Shown here: positions 52,940 to 62,972 of the stretch, one piece after another
Position numbering within the stretch: the stretch's first letter is position 1
Layout of the letters: each line of letters opens with the position of its first letter
From: Sphingobacterium sp. UBA7855
GTDB lineage: Bacteria; Bacteroidota; Bacteroidia; Sphingobacteriales; Sphingobacteriaceae
Assembly (NCBI GenBank): GCA_002500745.1
Contig: DLST01000012.1
Location: 62,001 to 126,000, forward strand
Direction: 5' to 3'
DNA length: 64,000 bases
Notes under the pieces: model-generated
Told to the model about the DNA's origin: nothing
The model's database searches: none
Seen by the model: the letters and a program-made list of their open reading frames with translations, nothing else
Made by a program: the position numbers and the translations under genes

Positions 52940-53866
52940 TTATTGTTTTGTATTGCTGTAATTTTGCTGCAGCTGACGGTAACATTCCATCAGTTGGGCT
53001 GTGGTTTCATAATGACACTCAAACATGAATACACCTTTATATTTAATTTTTTCAAGTGCCGCCAATATGGTATTCCAGCCATTCTGCCCTTTACCATTAC
53101 AAGGCAGGTAGTGACTTTCCTTCGTTCCATCCCCATCCGCGACGTGCAGCGTCTTGACGCGTGGTCCAAACGCCAAAAGCAGTCGCTCGGGATGCGCAAT
53201 ATGGTTCATATCCACGGCAATGCCGACCTGATGAGGAAAGCGGGCGAAAAGTTCCTGACATTCTTCCACGGTCCGCAGTAGGGGTCGTTCCCGCTCCCCT
53301 ACCGTCAACGAAGGCCCGAGCATATTTTCGATGACAAGTTGCCCCCCTGCCCCCGATACCGCCGTGTACAACTCATTGACAGAACGTACCAGCTGATCCT
53401 TGCGGGGCTCGCGTCTCTTCGGCTCTAGGTAGTAGGATGGGTGAAACAGAATCACCTGCGGATGAAGACGGTAAAGACCTTCCAGTAGCTGCAAGTGCAT
53501 ACGCATCACCTGCTGCCGCTGCTGTTCGTCCAGCGTAGAAATATCTATTTTGGCGGAAAAGGGCATATGGATAGACCATACCTTCACCGCGGCTTTTTTC
53601 AGTACAATGGCTAACGAATCGCATTTAAGCAACCATTCAGCCTGCGGGATTTTTAAACTGAGATCTGCATTGACAAAGCTTCCGAGACCTGCTATCTCTA
53701 TATAATCCATACCAATTGCTTTGTCTTCTTTTAGCTTTTCCAATGTTATCTTCCGGATATCAAGGGAGTAGCCAACGGCATAATCAGGCCGATCTTGTTT
53801 TTGGCAGTAGGTATATCTGGGGATCAAAAGATAACAAAAGATCGAAATAAAAATAAGTTGTTTCAT
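52940..53866 (-). CDS. secreted sugar isomerase/epimerase-like TIM barrel
   Basis: A 308-residue protein with signal MKQLIFISIFCYLLIPRYTY and an AP-endonuclease/xylose isomerase-2 TIM barrel. The elements are IGMDYIEIAGLGSFV, KVWSIHMPFSAKIDIS, LVIENMLGPSLTVG (metal Glu), GIAVDMNHIAHPE (metal Asp/His), KTLHVADGDGTKE and the C-terminal GVFMFECHYE. All likely metal ligands are present. Exported versions are common in Sus-type loci. It acts on a sugar or inositol product; the exact reaction cannot be told. It starts 1 bp after the SusD stop. Confidence 0.82.
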   Translation of the reverse strand: MKQLIFISIFCYLLIPRYTYCQKQDRPDYAVGYSLDIRKITLEKLKEDKAIGMDYIEIAGLGSFVNADLSLKIPQAEWLLKCDSLAIVLKKAAVKVWSIHMPFSAKIDISTLDEQQRQQVMRMHLQLLEGLYRLHPQVILFHPSYYLEPKRREPRKDQLVRSVNELYTAVSGAGGQLVIENMLGPSLTVGERERPLLRTVEECQELFARFPHQVGIAVDMNHIAHPERLLLAFGPRVKTLHVADGDGTKESHYLPCNGKGQNGWNTILAALEKIKYKGVFMFECHYETTAQLMECYRQLQQNYSNTKQ

Positions 53867-53867
53867 G

Positions 53868-55655
53868 TTATCTGTATAATTTCTCCCATTCAGGATTTTG
53901 TTTTAAATTTGGGTTTAACTTGATATCTTCGATTGGGATCGGTGCATAGTAATCACGTTTTTCATCAAACTTACCCCGTTGATAAAATGGATCAAGTGAC
54001 CCCTTATTGGCATTCTGTGTATTCGAAACTGGATCATAAAGTGTCCGCTGATTGATATTGATCAATGTGGTCACGGTACCCGGTGCACCCGATGTGTTAC
54101 CTGTATGGACATACACATCCGCCTTGCCATCCCCTGTGAAATCATAAGCTCCGATACCGGGGAAATAAACCCCGACAATAGGCTGATTCAGTTTGGATCC
54201 GGCTTTCCAGCGCATTAAGTCATCCCAGCGCTGTCCTTCGTTGAACAATTCGATCCGTCTTTCGCGTCGTATTTCCAAAAGAACTCCCCTGAATGCACCA
54301 GCATCGACATTGGGATACATGGCCAGCAGATAAGGGTCAGGATTAGCATTCGCTTCAGCGAGGGATAGCATCGGCATCCCCGCGCGGCTACGTAGCTTAT
54401 TGACCGTCAGGTCGAGGTCGCTTTGACTGATCCTCCCAAGTTCGGCTTTTGCTTCGGCATTGATCAGCAGTGCCTCTGCATAACGAAATAAGATGACATC
54501 AAAATAAGAGGCCGATACGCCCCATTGCAATTTATCCGGCAACGCCTTGATCAGACGGTAGCCTGTCGTGGTGATCGTCAAGTTGACAGGCTCATTCGCT
54601 GTTTCGCCGTTAGCACGGAAGTCTGGCCCCGCTGTTGTCTGTGTCAGCCTTGGATCTCTATTTTGCATTTCCTGATAGAATTCCATGGTCTTATAACCCG
54701 ATCTATCTGTAAAGCGGCTTCCATCCTTCATCAGATAGCTATTGATCATATCTTTGGCGATACCGTACGCCCCCGAAGTTGCTGAGGTAAAAGAATAGCC
54801 AAGGCCATGCACACGCATGCCCAGTTCAAAATCAATGGCAAGGATAGTCTCCACCTGATCCTGATTATTTCGGGCAAACAGATTCCGATAGGCTTGATCC
54901 GCACCGCCCTGACTGTACAAGGTATAGGCCCCGGTATTCATCAGTTCGGCCGATGCACTAACAGCCTCATTCAGGAATTTTTCATATCCCGCGATCTGAT
55001 GGTATTTTCTAAACGTTCCTTCAAAGAGTGCCACCCTGGCTTTCAGAAGCAGCGCCGTGTATTTAGTGATCAAGTTAAGCTGTTTTTCAGCTGGTATATT
55101 TTCGATCGCATAGTCCAGATCGGCCATAATGGAATCCATCACCAGCTGCCGTGAGTCCCTGGCCTTGAAAAGGTCTTCATCTTTGGCACTCAGCACCTTT
55201 CCATACCAAGGCACGTCACCAAAAGTTTTCACCTTATCGTAATAAAAATTTGCTCTAAAAAAACGGGCTATGCCGCCGTATTTCTTTTGTGCCGCAGCGT
55301 CGGGAACTTTATGGTAGTTGGCCAGAAAGTAATTGATCTTGCGCAACTGGCTCCAGGACCAACCGCCCGAACCACTTCCCACGGGGACAGTTCGATTGCC
55401 CTTGATCCGATCGGCCACCGTGAGGGGGATCATATTGTCCGAACTACCATCATTAGTATACCAAGATTCATTCGGCAAAAAAGTGTAAAAATCATTGGTG
55501 GCAACCTCCAGATCCTTTGCTGTATTGAAAAAATACGGTGCTTCCACCTGGTCCTCCGAAGGACGGTCCAAATAATCTTTCTGACAAGCTGCCAGCGAAA
55601 GTAAGATCAACAGACCAAGTAATTTATAGGTATTTGTTCTAAGTGTCATTATCAT
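53868..55655 (-). CDS. susD: SusD-like outer-membrane lipoprotein
   Basis: A 595-residue SusD/RagB-type lipoprotein; signal ends at LSLAAC (about residue 24). It has the typical N-terminal GGWSWSQLRKINYFLANYHK segment, TPR-like helices and the C-terminal signature LLEIRRERRIELFNEGQRWD with the terminal NPNLKQNPEW. It binds glycan and lids the SusC barrel. It lies 14 bp after SusC and 1 bp before the TIM barrel gene. The name susD is given by family, not by tested specificity. Confidence 0.92.
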   Translation of the reverse strand: MIMTLRTNTYKLLGLLILLSLAACQKDYLDRPSEDQVEAPYFFNTAKDLEVATNDFYTFLPNESWYTNDGSSDNMIPLTVADRIKGNRTVPVGSGSGGWSWSQLRKINYFLANYHKVPDAAAQKKYGGIARFFRANFYYDKVKTFGDVPWYGKVLSAKDEDLFKARDSRQLVMDSIMADLDYAIENIPAEKQLNLITKYTALLLKARVALFEGTFRKYHQIAGYEKFLNEAVSASAELMNTGAYTLYSQGGADQAYRNLFARNNQDQVETILAIDFELGMRVHGLGYSFTSATSGAYGIAKDMINSYLMKDGSRFTDRSGYKTMEFYQEMQNRDPRLTQTTAGPDFRANGETANEPVNLTITTTGYRLIKALPDKLQWGVSASYFDVILFRYAEALLINAEAKAELGRISQSDLDLTVNKLRSRAGMPMLSLAEANANPDPYLLAMYPNVDAGAFRGVLLEIRRERRIELFNEGQRWDDLMRWKAGSKLNQPIVGVYFPGIGAYDFTGDGKADVYVHTGNTSGAPGTVTTLININQRTLYDPVSNTQNANKGSLDPFYQRGKFDEKRDYYAPIPIEDIKLNPNLKQNPEWEKLYR

Positions 55656-55669
55656 TGCGATGTCAAGTA

Positions 55670-58600
55670 TTAAAGCGTAAGCATTAAACCAAAAGAATAC
55701 GTTTTACCCATGGGGTAGTCCCGCAGTAGCCCTCGCTCTGAGGAATCTGCAGGATCATTGGCACTTGCGGGCGAATTATAATTGATCATTGCACCAGCCT
55801 GTTCGGGATCTATATACTTCGTCAGATTCCCAAAGTTCCAGGTCAACAGATTCTCGCCGCTAAAGTAAAACCGTAATTTTTCGACTTTATAGCGCCGTGT
55901 CCATTGCTGTGGCAAGGTGTAACCCAACGTAAAATTTTTCATTCGTAGGAACCCAACATTGGTCAGGTAATAATCGTTCAATTCGTAAAGTGACCTTCCA
56001 CTCTGTAAGGATGAATATCCCCGATAGATCTGTGGATACTTGTTCCCTTTATTGTCCGGCGTCCATGCATTATCGACCAAGTCTTTACGGACAAAAGAAA
56101 GATAGGGCCGCTGATAGGATCCCCAGTATAAATCTCCTGTCGGGTACCAGTCCTGTTTGGCAACACCAGCAAAGGCTGCCGAAAGATCAAAATTATTCCA
56201 GGAAGCACCCATATTGACACCAAATGGAAATTTCGGCATGGCATTGCCAATTGGTTTAATATCACCATGGTTGGCAAGCGTATTATCTCCTTTGTCGATG
56301 CGTCCATCACCATTGAGATCCACATATTTCACATCGCCGCCGCGCAACATATTCCATTCACTGTTTTGCGATACACTCAGAATATCGTTATATACTTTAG
56401 AGAGGGACAATTGCGGATCTTGGAAACTATTCTGATAGCTCAATGCCTCCGCATCAGACTGAAACTGTCCGTCGATATGGTATCCCCAGATCTGCCCCAG
56501 CACCTGTCCTTCGTAATAGGAGCTCAACAAGCCTTGTGGATTATTATATTTCGTGATGATGCCTTTAAAATTAGTGGTATTCACGGCAATGTTGAAGCGC
56601 AAAGCTGAGCCGGCAAGGTCAAACTTATCCTGATAGGTTATCCCAACCTCAAAACCCTTATTACGCAAAGCCGCGTAGTTTTCGCGCGGTTCATTAGCTC
56701 CAAATACCGCTGGAAGTGGTTGGCCCGGAAGATACATGCCTTCAACATCCTTCTGATACCAGTCAAAATTAACATTGAGCTTGTTCTGAATCAGCCCAAG
56801 ATCAACACCAAAGTCAATGCTTTTGGTCCGTTCCCAGGTGACGACATTGGGTAAAGGTGCCGGCGTACTGGCCCCGATAAGACGGGTACCCCCATTTAGC
56901 CAAGCTAACTGCTGCACGGTCATCAATTCCTTAAAGGTATTGACCCCTACAGTCTGGTTGCCGAGTTTGCCATACGACGCTCTGAGCTTTAAGGTGGGTA
57001 TACTGCCTTTGATCGATTCCCAAAAATGCTCACGGTCCAGCTGCCAACCCAATGAGACGGAGGGAAAAAATCCCCATCGGCTCCCGCTTGGAAACCGTGA
57101 TGAGCCATCATACCGTGAATTTATTTCCAGCAGGTACTTATTATTGTAGGCATAATTAAAACGGCCAAATACGCCCTGAATAGCCCAATTTTCAGCTGTT
57201 CCGCTCAGGCTATACATGGAAGTCCCCAGCGCCAAGTTAGATAGATCTTCGATCAGCAGGTCGTCCATGGCCCCGGCAATACGGTCCCGGTCAAAGGATT
57301 CCTGATTGTAGCCTACCAATACTTTGAACTGATGTTTTTGCGCCACATTTTTTTCGTAGGTCGCAAACAGGTTCATCGCATTATACTTGTCTTTCCAGCG
57401 GTATTCTGTCAGACGGTTAAGCCCTGCAGTCGCATAATTGAGTTTATTGCCAGAATAATAACTGAAGGGGTTAAGGCGTGTGCTCCGTGAAAAGTTTTCG
57501 ATACGGTTGCTATAATCAAAATTTACCTGAAGGCCTTTCAATGGCTTGAGCAGCACACGGAAGGTATTGGTAAATTCTTCACTATTGCGCAGCTCCCAGC
57601 TCTTTCCTGATTCGAGTCCTGCATTCGCACCTTGACCACCAGTACCTACACCTATATCTGTTGGAATACCGTCTACAAAATTGGGGTAAAAAGGCATCAA
57701 ATAATACCACGTAGTCGTACTCCAAAGTCCCCCTAGACCATTCGCATATCCACCATATTCTTTATCCTTTTCGTTGATGAACTGTGTATTGTTCGAAATT
57801 TCCAACCAGCTGTTGGGTGTGAATACCAAATTGGATTTCATATTCTGACGGTCCATATTGGAATCGTCATTGATATTATTGATTGTTTCTCTTTTGAACA
57901 TACGTCCCGAAAGATAGGCTTTGAGCTTTTCGCTACCTCCAGAAATGGCAATATTATGGAAATTGGAAGGCTGATATTTTTTAAATAGGTAATCCCACCA
58001 ATTGGTTTTATAGAAAAACTTGTAAGTTCCATCCGCCTGTTTCTCATGAAAGGGCGCAATCTCACCCGCAGCCACCATTTTGATCGCTTCCCAGTCCATT
58101 GGATTGTACCGTGTATAAGAACTGCCATTATACCCATATAGCGCAGCATCTACCGTTTTCCCATAAACATAGGGATCGGAAATATAATCGGTACGTGAGG
58201 CCGGTGTCGTCCAAGCAAAATTGTTAACATAATCCACCTTCACTGTTCCTACCTTACCTTTTTTGGTGGTTACTAAGATGACACCAAAAGCACCACGAGC
58301 GCCATAAATAGCCGCAGAGGCGGCATCTTTCAGTACAGAAACACTTTCAATGTCATTAGGATTAACGCGGGTAATATTCCCCTCAATCCCATCAATCAAT
58401 ACCAGCGGGCCGCCCTCATTAATGGAATTAAATCCGCGCACATTGATATCAGGTGCCTTGGATGGATCGCCGTTATTGAGCTGGATGTTTAAACCGGGCA
58501 TAAGTCCCTGAAGCGTACCTGCTATATTCGCACTTGGACGCAACGCGATATCATCGGCATTGACCTGCGACACAGCCCCCGTCAGATTTGCCTTTTTCTG

Positions 58601-59323
58601 CACGCCATACCCCACGACCACAACTTCTTCCATTGCGTTGACTGAGGGCTTCATGGTTACATTCAATGTTGATTGCTGTGCTAGCGCTATTTCAAGCGGC
58701 TCATAACCAACCATGGTAAAGACAAGTATGCCATTACGGCTGTCTACCTGAATTTGAAAACTACCATCCGCACGACTTAAGCTTTTCTCCTTTTTGCCTT
58801 TTTCACTAATCGTAACATTATCCAAAGGCCGGCCCTGATCATCTTTAATAAATCCTTTGATCGGGTAACGCTGCGGAGTTTCCGTAACCGATGTTTGGCG
58901 AGCAGACTGTTCCACTCTTTTGTTCAGAACTATATTATTATCTGCTTTCACATAAGATAACTGAAGCTGAGTCAACAGATCATTCAGTGCTTGCTCAAAT
59001 GAGATATTATGGTAGCTCACACTAATACGGTCGTCTTTTGCAATAAGCGACTCGTTGTAAAAAATATTGTATCCACTTTGCTTCTGCAGTTCTTTCAAGA
59101 CCGCACTCACCTTTACATTGGTCCGCTTCAGATGGACGGTCTGGCCAAAAGAAAATGCATGCAGCTGCAAATTGGCAGCAAATAAGAGAGGAATTGCTAT
59201 AGACAATTTCATAGAAATTGGTATTTTCTGGGATCGCACCTGCCACAATTGCGGCAATGCGATCAATTTTTTTTTAGTAAATTGCATTCGGTTGAGATAA
59301 AATTTCACGGTTTTATTAGTCAT
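55670..59323 (-). CDS. susC: SusC-like TonB-dependent outer-membrane transporter with STN domain
   Basis: A 1217-residue transporter. The signal region (about 37-58) is followed by an STN domain (about 63-130, KVSAVLKELQKQSGYNIFYN), which signals to the FecR anti-sigma factor. A carboxypeptidase-like repeat follows (about 150-228, DNVTISEKGKKEKSLSRADG), then the plug with EEVVVVGYGVQKKANLTGAV and DINVRGFNSINEGGPLVLID, and the barrel to the terminal strand. The start may be ATG 59323 or 59287. The STN domain together with the ECF/FecR genes directly upstream shows substrate-induced control by cell-surface signalling. Confidence 0.93.
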   Translation of the reverse strand: MTNKTVKFYLNRMQFTKKKLIALPQLWQVRSQKIPISMKLSIAIPLLFAANLQLHAFSFGQTVHLKRTNVKVSAVLKELQKQSGYNIFYNESLIAKDDRISVSYHNISFEQALNDLLTQLQLSYVKADNNIVLNKRVEQSARQTSVTETPQRYPIKGFIKDDQGRPLDNVTISEKGKKEKSLSRADGSFQIQVDSRNGILVFTMVGYEPLEIALAQQSTLNVTMKPSVNAMEEVVVVGYGVQKKANLTGAVSQVNADDIALRPSANIAGTLQGLMPGLNIQLNNGDPSKAPDINVRGFNSINEGGPLVLIDGIEGNITRVNPNDIESVSVLKDAASAAIYGARGAFGVILVTTKKGKVGTVKVDYVNNFAWTTPASRTDYISDPYVYGKTVDAALYGYNGSSYTRYNPMDWEAIKMVAAGEIAPFHEKQADGTYKFFYKTNWWDYLFKKYQPSNFHNIAISGGSEKLKAYLSGRMFKRETINNINDDSNMDRQNMKSNLVFTPNSWLEISNNTQFINEKDKEYGGYANGLGGLWSTTTWYYLMPFYPNFVDGIPTDIGVGTGGQGANAGLESGKSWELRNSEEFTNTFRVLLKPLKGLQVNFDYSNRIENFSRSTRLNPFSYYSGNKLNYATAGLNRLTEYRWKDKYNAMNLFATYEKNVAQKHQFKVLVGYNQESFDRDRIAGAMDDLLIEDLSNLALGTSMYSLSGTAENWAIQGVFGRFNYAYNNKYLLEINSRYDGSSRFPSGSRWGFFPSVSLGWQLDREHFWESIKGSIPTLKLRASYGKLGNQTVGVNTFKELMTVQQLAWLNGGTRLIGASTPAPLPNVVTWERTKSIDFGVDLGLIQNKLNVNFDWYQKDVEGMYLPGQPLPAVFGANEPRENYAALRNKGFEVGITYQDKFDLAGSALRFNIAVNTTNFKGIITKYNNPQGLLSSYYEGQVLGQIWGYHIDGQFQSDAEALSYQNSFQDPQLSLSKVYNDILSVSQNSEWNMLRGGDVKYVDLNGDGRIDKGDNTLANHGDIKPIGNAMPKFPFGVNMGASWNNFDLSAAFAGVAKQDWYPTGDLYWGSYQRPYLSFVRKDLVDNAWTPDNKGNKYPQIYRGYSSLQSGRSLYELNDYYLTNVGFLRMKNFTLGYTLPQQWTRRYKVEKLRFYFSGENLLTWNFGNLTKYIDPEQAGAMINYNSPASANDPADSSERGLLRDYPMGKTYSFGLMLTL

Positions 59324-59402
59324 CCATGTCGAGAAAAAGACAGAACTTTCAGGGGCGTTGGCGCGCTCCTGATTGTTATATATGCTTCCCTTCTCATTAG
59401 CG

Positions 59403-60614
59403 TTAGTTTAGCACATATATCCTCCTTCCTTTACGTTCGAAATGTACACCACCGGCGAAAGAAATTGTTTTCAATAGTTTATCGATATTCTCATAGCGGG
59501 AAATTGTCCCGGAGAAGTGCTGTCCCTGCAACTGATCTTGGTAACTGATCTCAACATCATACCAGCGTGCCACCTCTTCCATGACCGCCTCTATGGATGC
59601 ATTATCAAAAGCAAAATTTCCATTTTTCCAAGCGAGACTATAGAAGGGATCTACTTGCTCTTTTTTCACACGCTTGCTATTTTGATCGAAAATGACCTGA
59701 TCATTGGGTGTAAGCAACTGTTCTTTTAAGGTAGCATCGGCAAAAGAAAGCTTGACTTTTCCTTCTACCAATGTGGTAACGATGTGATCCCCAAAACTCC
59801 TAATGTTAAAATGTGTTCCAAGAACCTCAAGTGTCTGTGCTCCACTTTGCACGATAAAAGGTACCCGTTTGCCTTTGTTATCCATTTTAGCCACTTCAAA
59901 ATAGGCTTCACCTTCAAGCTGCACCAACCGCAACTTTGCATCAAATTTTACAGGATATTTGATCTTACTTCCTGCATTGAGCTGCACAAGACTTCCGTCG
60001 GCCATCTTTAATGAATATTCTCCACCTCTAGGGGTTACAATCGTATTGTAGACGATATTATTTATTGATGTCAGGTTGTCTTTGAGACTATAACTGATTT
60101 GACCTTCATTATCCTTAGTAATCAAATATTCTCCGTGGTCAAGGACCGTATCCGCACGGAGCAAACTGAGGTCGATCTGTTTTCCATTTTCAAGGATGAT
60201 TATGGCTTTATCAGAACCCGGTACGATCGACACCTTAGACAGCTGCTCTTTCGGCAGCCTATCCCCGGTATAAAAGTTGTAGTAGCCCCATAGCACGGCA
60301 CCGCAGAACGCAAGAAAGACTGCCGCAACCTGCCACCAACTTCTTCTGAGATTAAAATGACCATCTGTAGTCTTTTGGAGAGTAGATGCCGCTGTTGTAA
60401 TTCGGGGATCAGCCATTATATTTTCCAACATCCGATGTGGGTCAGGGTACGTTGCGGGCTGTGCGTCATACGAATTCTCCCGCCAGACTTTCTCCCAAGC
60501 CTGAAGAAATACGGGATCATCCATTAATCCTACAAGCAGATCCTGTTCTTCTTTGCTGGCTTGATCAGCAAGATATTTACGTATTAATTGGCTGTATTGT
60601 TCAATTTGGTTCAT
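59403..60614 (-). CDS. FecR-family anti-sigma factor
   Basis: A 403-residue protein: cytoplasmic N-terminal helices (about 1-85), a membrane segment at about 90-110, then the FecR domain (TPRGGEYSLKMADGSLVQLN, VQLEGEAYFEVAKMD, GTHFNIRSFGDHIVTTLVEG) and a C-terminal STN-like part (about 320-403, FDNASIEAVMEEVARWYDVE) that contacts the transporter. It couples the SusC STN domain to the sigma factor. It lies 152 bp after the sigma gene and 79 bp before susC. Confidence 0.92.
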   Translation of the reverse strand: MNQIEQYSQLIRKYLADQASKEEQDLLVGLMDDPVFLQAWEKVWRENSYDAQPATYPDPHRMLENIMADPRITTAASTLQKTTDGHFNLRRSWWQVAAVFLAFCGAVLWGYYNFYTGDRLPKEQLSKVSIVPGSDKAIIILENGKQIDLSLLRADTVLDHGEYLITKDNEGQISYSLKDNLTSINNIVYNTIVTPRGGEYSLKMADGSLVQLNAGSKIKYPVKFDAKLRLVQLEGEAYFEVAKMDNKGKRVPFIVQSGAQTLEVLGTHFNIRSFGDHIVTTLVEGKVKLSFADATLKEQLLTPNDQVIFDQNSKRVKKEQVDPFYSLAWKNGNFAFDNASIEAVMEEVARWYDVEISYQDQLQGQHFSGTISRYENIDKLLKTISFAGGVHFERKGRRIYVLN

Positions 60615-60766
60615 TCCTTTCGATCGATTTCACCTACATAATCGCGCGAACCCGAAAAAAGTACCAATGCAAAAGATTTTTTTTAGAAAAGGATTATAGA
60701 TGCCATTTTTTTGCCGCTGGGATTGCTAAATACGCTATTAAAAAATCGATGCACAAGTTGAGTTTC

Positions 60767-61342
60767 TTATAAAAGAAAGATGGACAGGATTTTGTCCAGC
60801 TTGAACCGCACAAATTTCGAGGCGAGGCTGAGGTGATTGCGCACCGTATTTTTGGAGAGTCCTTCCTCATCGGCAATTTCCTGATAAGATTGATCCTCAA
60901 ATTTGCTCCTTCGGTAAATTGCCTGTTGCTGTGGCGGCAATTGTTCAATAATGGATTCCAGGATGACCTGCAGCTCCTTGCCTTCCAGTTCATCCTGCAG
61001 CGAAAAGGAATTTTCAAGCCAGGTATGCTCAAGCGACTGTAGATAATTGGACCGGACCAGCGATTTACGGAAATTGGATATGGCCATTCTTTTTGAAATA
61101 GCAAATAGAAAAGGAAAAATGGCTTCCGGACCGGAAAGCTGCATTCTTTTTAAGTAAAATTCGATAAAAACTTCCTGTGTCACTTCCTCTGCATCACTAT
61201 CATTTTTACAGAGCTGCCGGACTTTAAAATAGATAATCGGCTGATAATAATTAAAAACGACACCAAAAACTGACTGATCTCCAGCTTTTAATAAGACAAA
61301 ATCGTCCATTGATATGGAAATATTTTTCAGCCCAGCTATCAT
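60767..61342 (-). CDS. ECF-type RNA polymerase sigma factor
   Basis: A 191-residue sigma-70 factor with region 2 (YFKVRQLCKNDSDAEEVTQE and FLFAISKRMAISNFRKS) and region 4 (LPPQQQAIYRRSKFEDQSYQ then EIADEEGLSKNTVRNHLSLA). Start ATG 61342, alternative ATG 61309. With the FecR and SusC genes downstream it forms a cell-surface signalling triad that should turn on the Sus-type operon when its glycan is bound. Confidence 0.92.
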   Translation of the reverse strand: MIAGLKNISISMDDFVLLKAGDQSVFGVVFNYYQPIIYFKVRQLCKNDSDAEEVTQEVFIEFYLKRMQLSGPEAIFPFLFAISKRMAISNFRKSLVRSNYLQSLEHTWLENSFSLQDELEGKELQVILESIIEQLPPQQQAIYRRSKFEDQSYQEIADEEGLSKNTVRNHLSLASKFVRFKLDKILSIFLL

Positions 61343-61661
61343 GAATTTGGTAAATTTAATTGATGCAAATTAACGTAACAGATGTTAATTTCATATAAAA
61401 TTAACATTAATATCTATAATTTCGAGTTTGCCTGCCTATAAAATCAATAAATCGTACAGCTCGATTGATATTACCAATGCACAATCTCATTGCGAAATAC
61501 CGCATTTTGAACCTTACATAATTGAACAATCTCAATGGTATATTTATGGTAACTGCATCTGCAGAAACGCTCTCACCAATCTTTTAAACATTACTATTTT
61601 CTTTAGTATAACTATAAAATGAATGATAATTTTAATAGATTTGACCTAAAGGTCAATTATC
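61343..61661. other. divergent intergenic region
   Basis: AT-rich control region between the sigma gene and the GHKL ATPase gene. The plus-side promoter and operator (61636-61656) are listed separately. A 64-codon frame at 61428-61622 has no protein-like features. Confidence 0.4.
61636..61656 (+). promoter_or_regulatory. promoter with palindromic operator, GHKL ATPase gene
   Basis: TAGATTTG (61636-61643) matches TAnnTTTG. Overlapping it, TTGACC-TAAA-GGTCAA (61641-61656) is a perfect dyad at the transcription start, 5 bp before ATG 61662; bound repressor would block both transcription and translation. Confidence 0.55.
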
Positions 61662-62930
61662 ATGAGGAATAGTACAAAGATCACAAATGCAAGCATAGAA
61701 TCCGCGGGTTTACCAAAGGATGCTAAGCAAGCCATTGCTGAATATATATGGAATGGATTTGATGCTAAAGCCACAGCAGTATCCATCGAAATCAAGAGTA
61801 ATGAACTTGGCCATATCGAACAGATTAGTATCAGCGATAATGGAGAAGGTATAACACCGGATACATTAGACTATTCATTTGGCAACTTTCTGGATTCACT
61901 CAAGAAAGCGCAACCCAAACGTACTTCCTATACACGGGGCAAAAAGGGAAAAGGGCGATTCTCATTTTCCCTTTTTGCCACCCGTGCCACTTGGCATACT
62001 GTGGTAGCGCAGCATCAGGGCCTGATGGCGTACACAATAACCATAGACAGAGATAATAAAGAAACATACGATAGCTCCGAATTGCTGCCATCCCAGTCGG
62101 AGCATACAGGAACCACTGTGTTACTCGAAGGATTATTTGGCCTAAATGCTATGACATTCGAATCGGAGGATTTTAAAGATTTTCTAGCACAGGAATTTGG
62201 CTGGTTCTTGTATCTAAATAAGGATCTGGGTTACAATATCACCATAAATGGTAATCCGATCGTCTATCAGCAGCTGATTCAGGAGACTGATGAAACCTCA
62301 GTTACGATATATAGTCCCCAAGAGAATTCGTTCGTATTTAAGATTAATTATATCCGATGGAAATATTCCATTGGGGACCGTTACTACTATTATTTCCTGA
62401 ACAGTCATAAAGTGGAGGTAACGAAACTGCTGAGTAGTTTTAACAATAATGCTATTGAATTTCATCATTCGGTTTACGTAGAGTCTGATTTTTTTGACAG
62501 TTTCGAAATGTCAGATATGACGCTATCTACTGAAGGAAACTTATTCAGCGAGAAAGAACAACAAGTAGTGTATCGCAAGCTCTTAGCTGAATTACGTGAT
62601 ATGCTGGAAAGAAAACAGAAGAAATATGTCCGCGAAAAAGCCGTGGATCTCAAATTAGAAGAACTCGCACAGAAGAATCTTTTACCCCACTACGGGCATG
62701 CTGATGCTGATAGCGGTCGTAAGGCCACCTTGCTCCAGCTGGTGCAAGAGCTTTATATTGCCAATCCACGTGCTTTTGTCGGTATCAAAGATGATTTAAT
62801 TAGGACATACTTAGGCTTCTTGGATCTCTTGCTACAAACAGATCGTAAAGCACAGATATTACCTATCATTGAGCAGGCTATCCCCCTATCGGATAAAGAA
62901 CGGGAAAGGATAGGAATGATATTACGATAG
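61662..62930 (+). CDS. GHKL (Hsp90-like) ATPase protein
   Basis: A 422-residue protein with an N-terminal GHKL ATP-binding domain: AEYIWNGFDAKATAVSIEI (N box with catalytic acid-adjacent Asn), ISDNGEGI (G1) and RGKKGKGRFSFSLFA (Gly/Lys loop). The middle and C-terminal parts carry helices (LLAELRDMLERKQKKYVREK). It resembles stand-alone MORC/MutL-like ATPases that occur in defence islands and as regulators. No nuclease domain is fused. It is alone under a tight palindromic promoter. Function is unknown; defence or DNA-binding switch is speculation. Confidence 0.78.
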   Translation: MRNSTKITNASIESAGLPKDAKQAIAEYIWNGFDAKATAVSIEIKSNELGHIEQISISDNGEGITPDTLDYSFGNFLDSLKKAQPKRTSYTRGKKGKGRFSFSLFATRATWHTVVAQHQGLMAYTITIDRDNKETYDSSELLPSQSEHTGTTVLLEGLFGLNAMTFESEDFKDFLAQEFGWFLYLNKDLGYNITINGNPIVYQQLIQETDETSVTIYSPQENSFVFKINYIRWKYSIGDRYYYYFLNSHKVEVTKLLSSFNNNAIEFHHSVYVESDFFDSFEMSDMTLSTEGNLFSEKEQQVVYRKLLAELRDMLERKQKKYVREKAVDLKLEELAQKNLLPHYGHADADSGRKATLLQLVQELYIANPRAFVGIKDDLIRTYLGFLDLLLQTDRKAQILPIIEQAIPLSDKERERIGMILR

Positions 62931-62972
62931 CGGCATGAATACATTGTAGTAAACTTCTCATTTTCTTCCAAT

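Noticed and set aside
56157..56608. Several plus-strand frames opposite the SusC gene
   Set aside because: Shadows of a 1217-residue gene with full domain support.
61428..61622. Plus-strand frame of 64 residues between the sigma gene and the ATPase gene
   Set aside because: Odd composition, no ribosome site, and it occupies the divergent control region.
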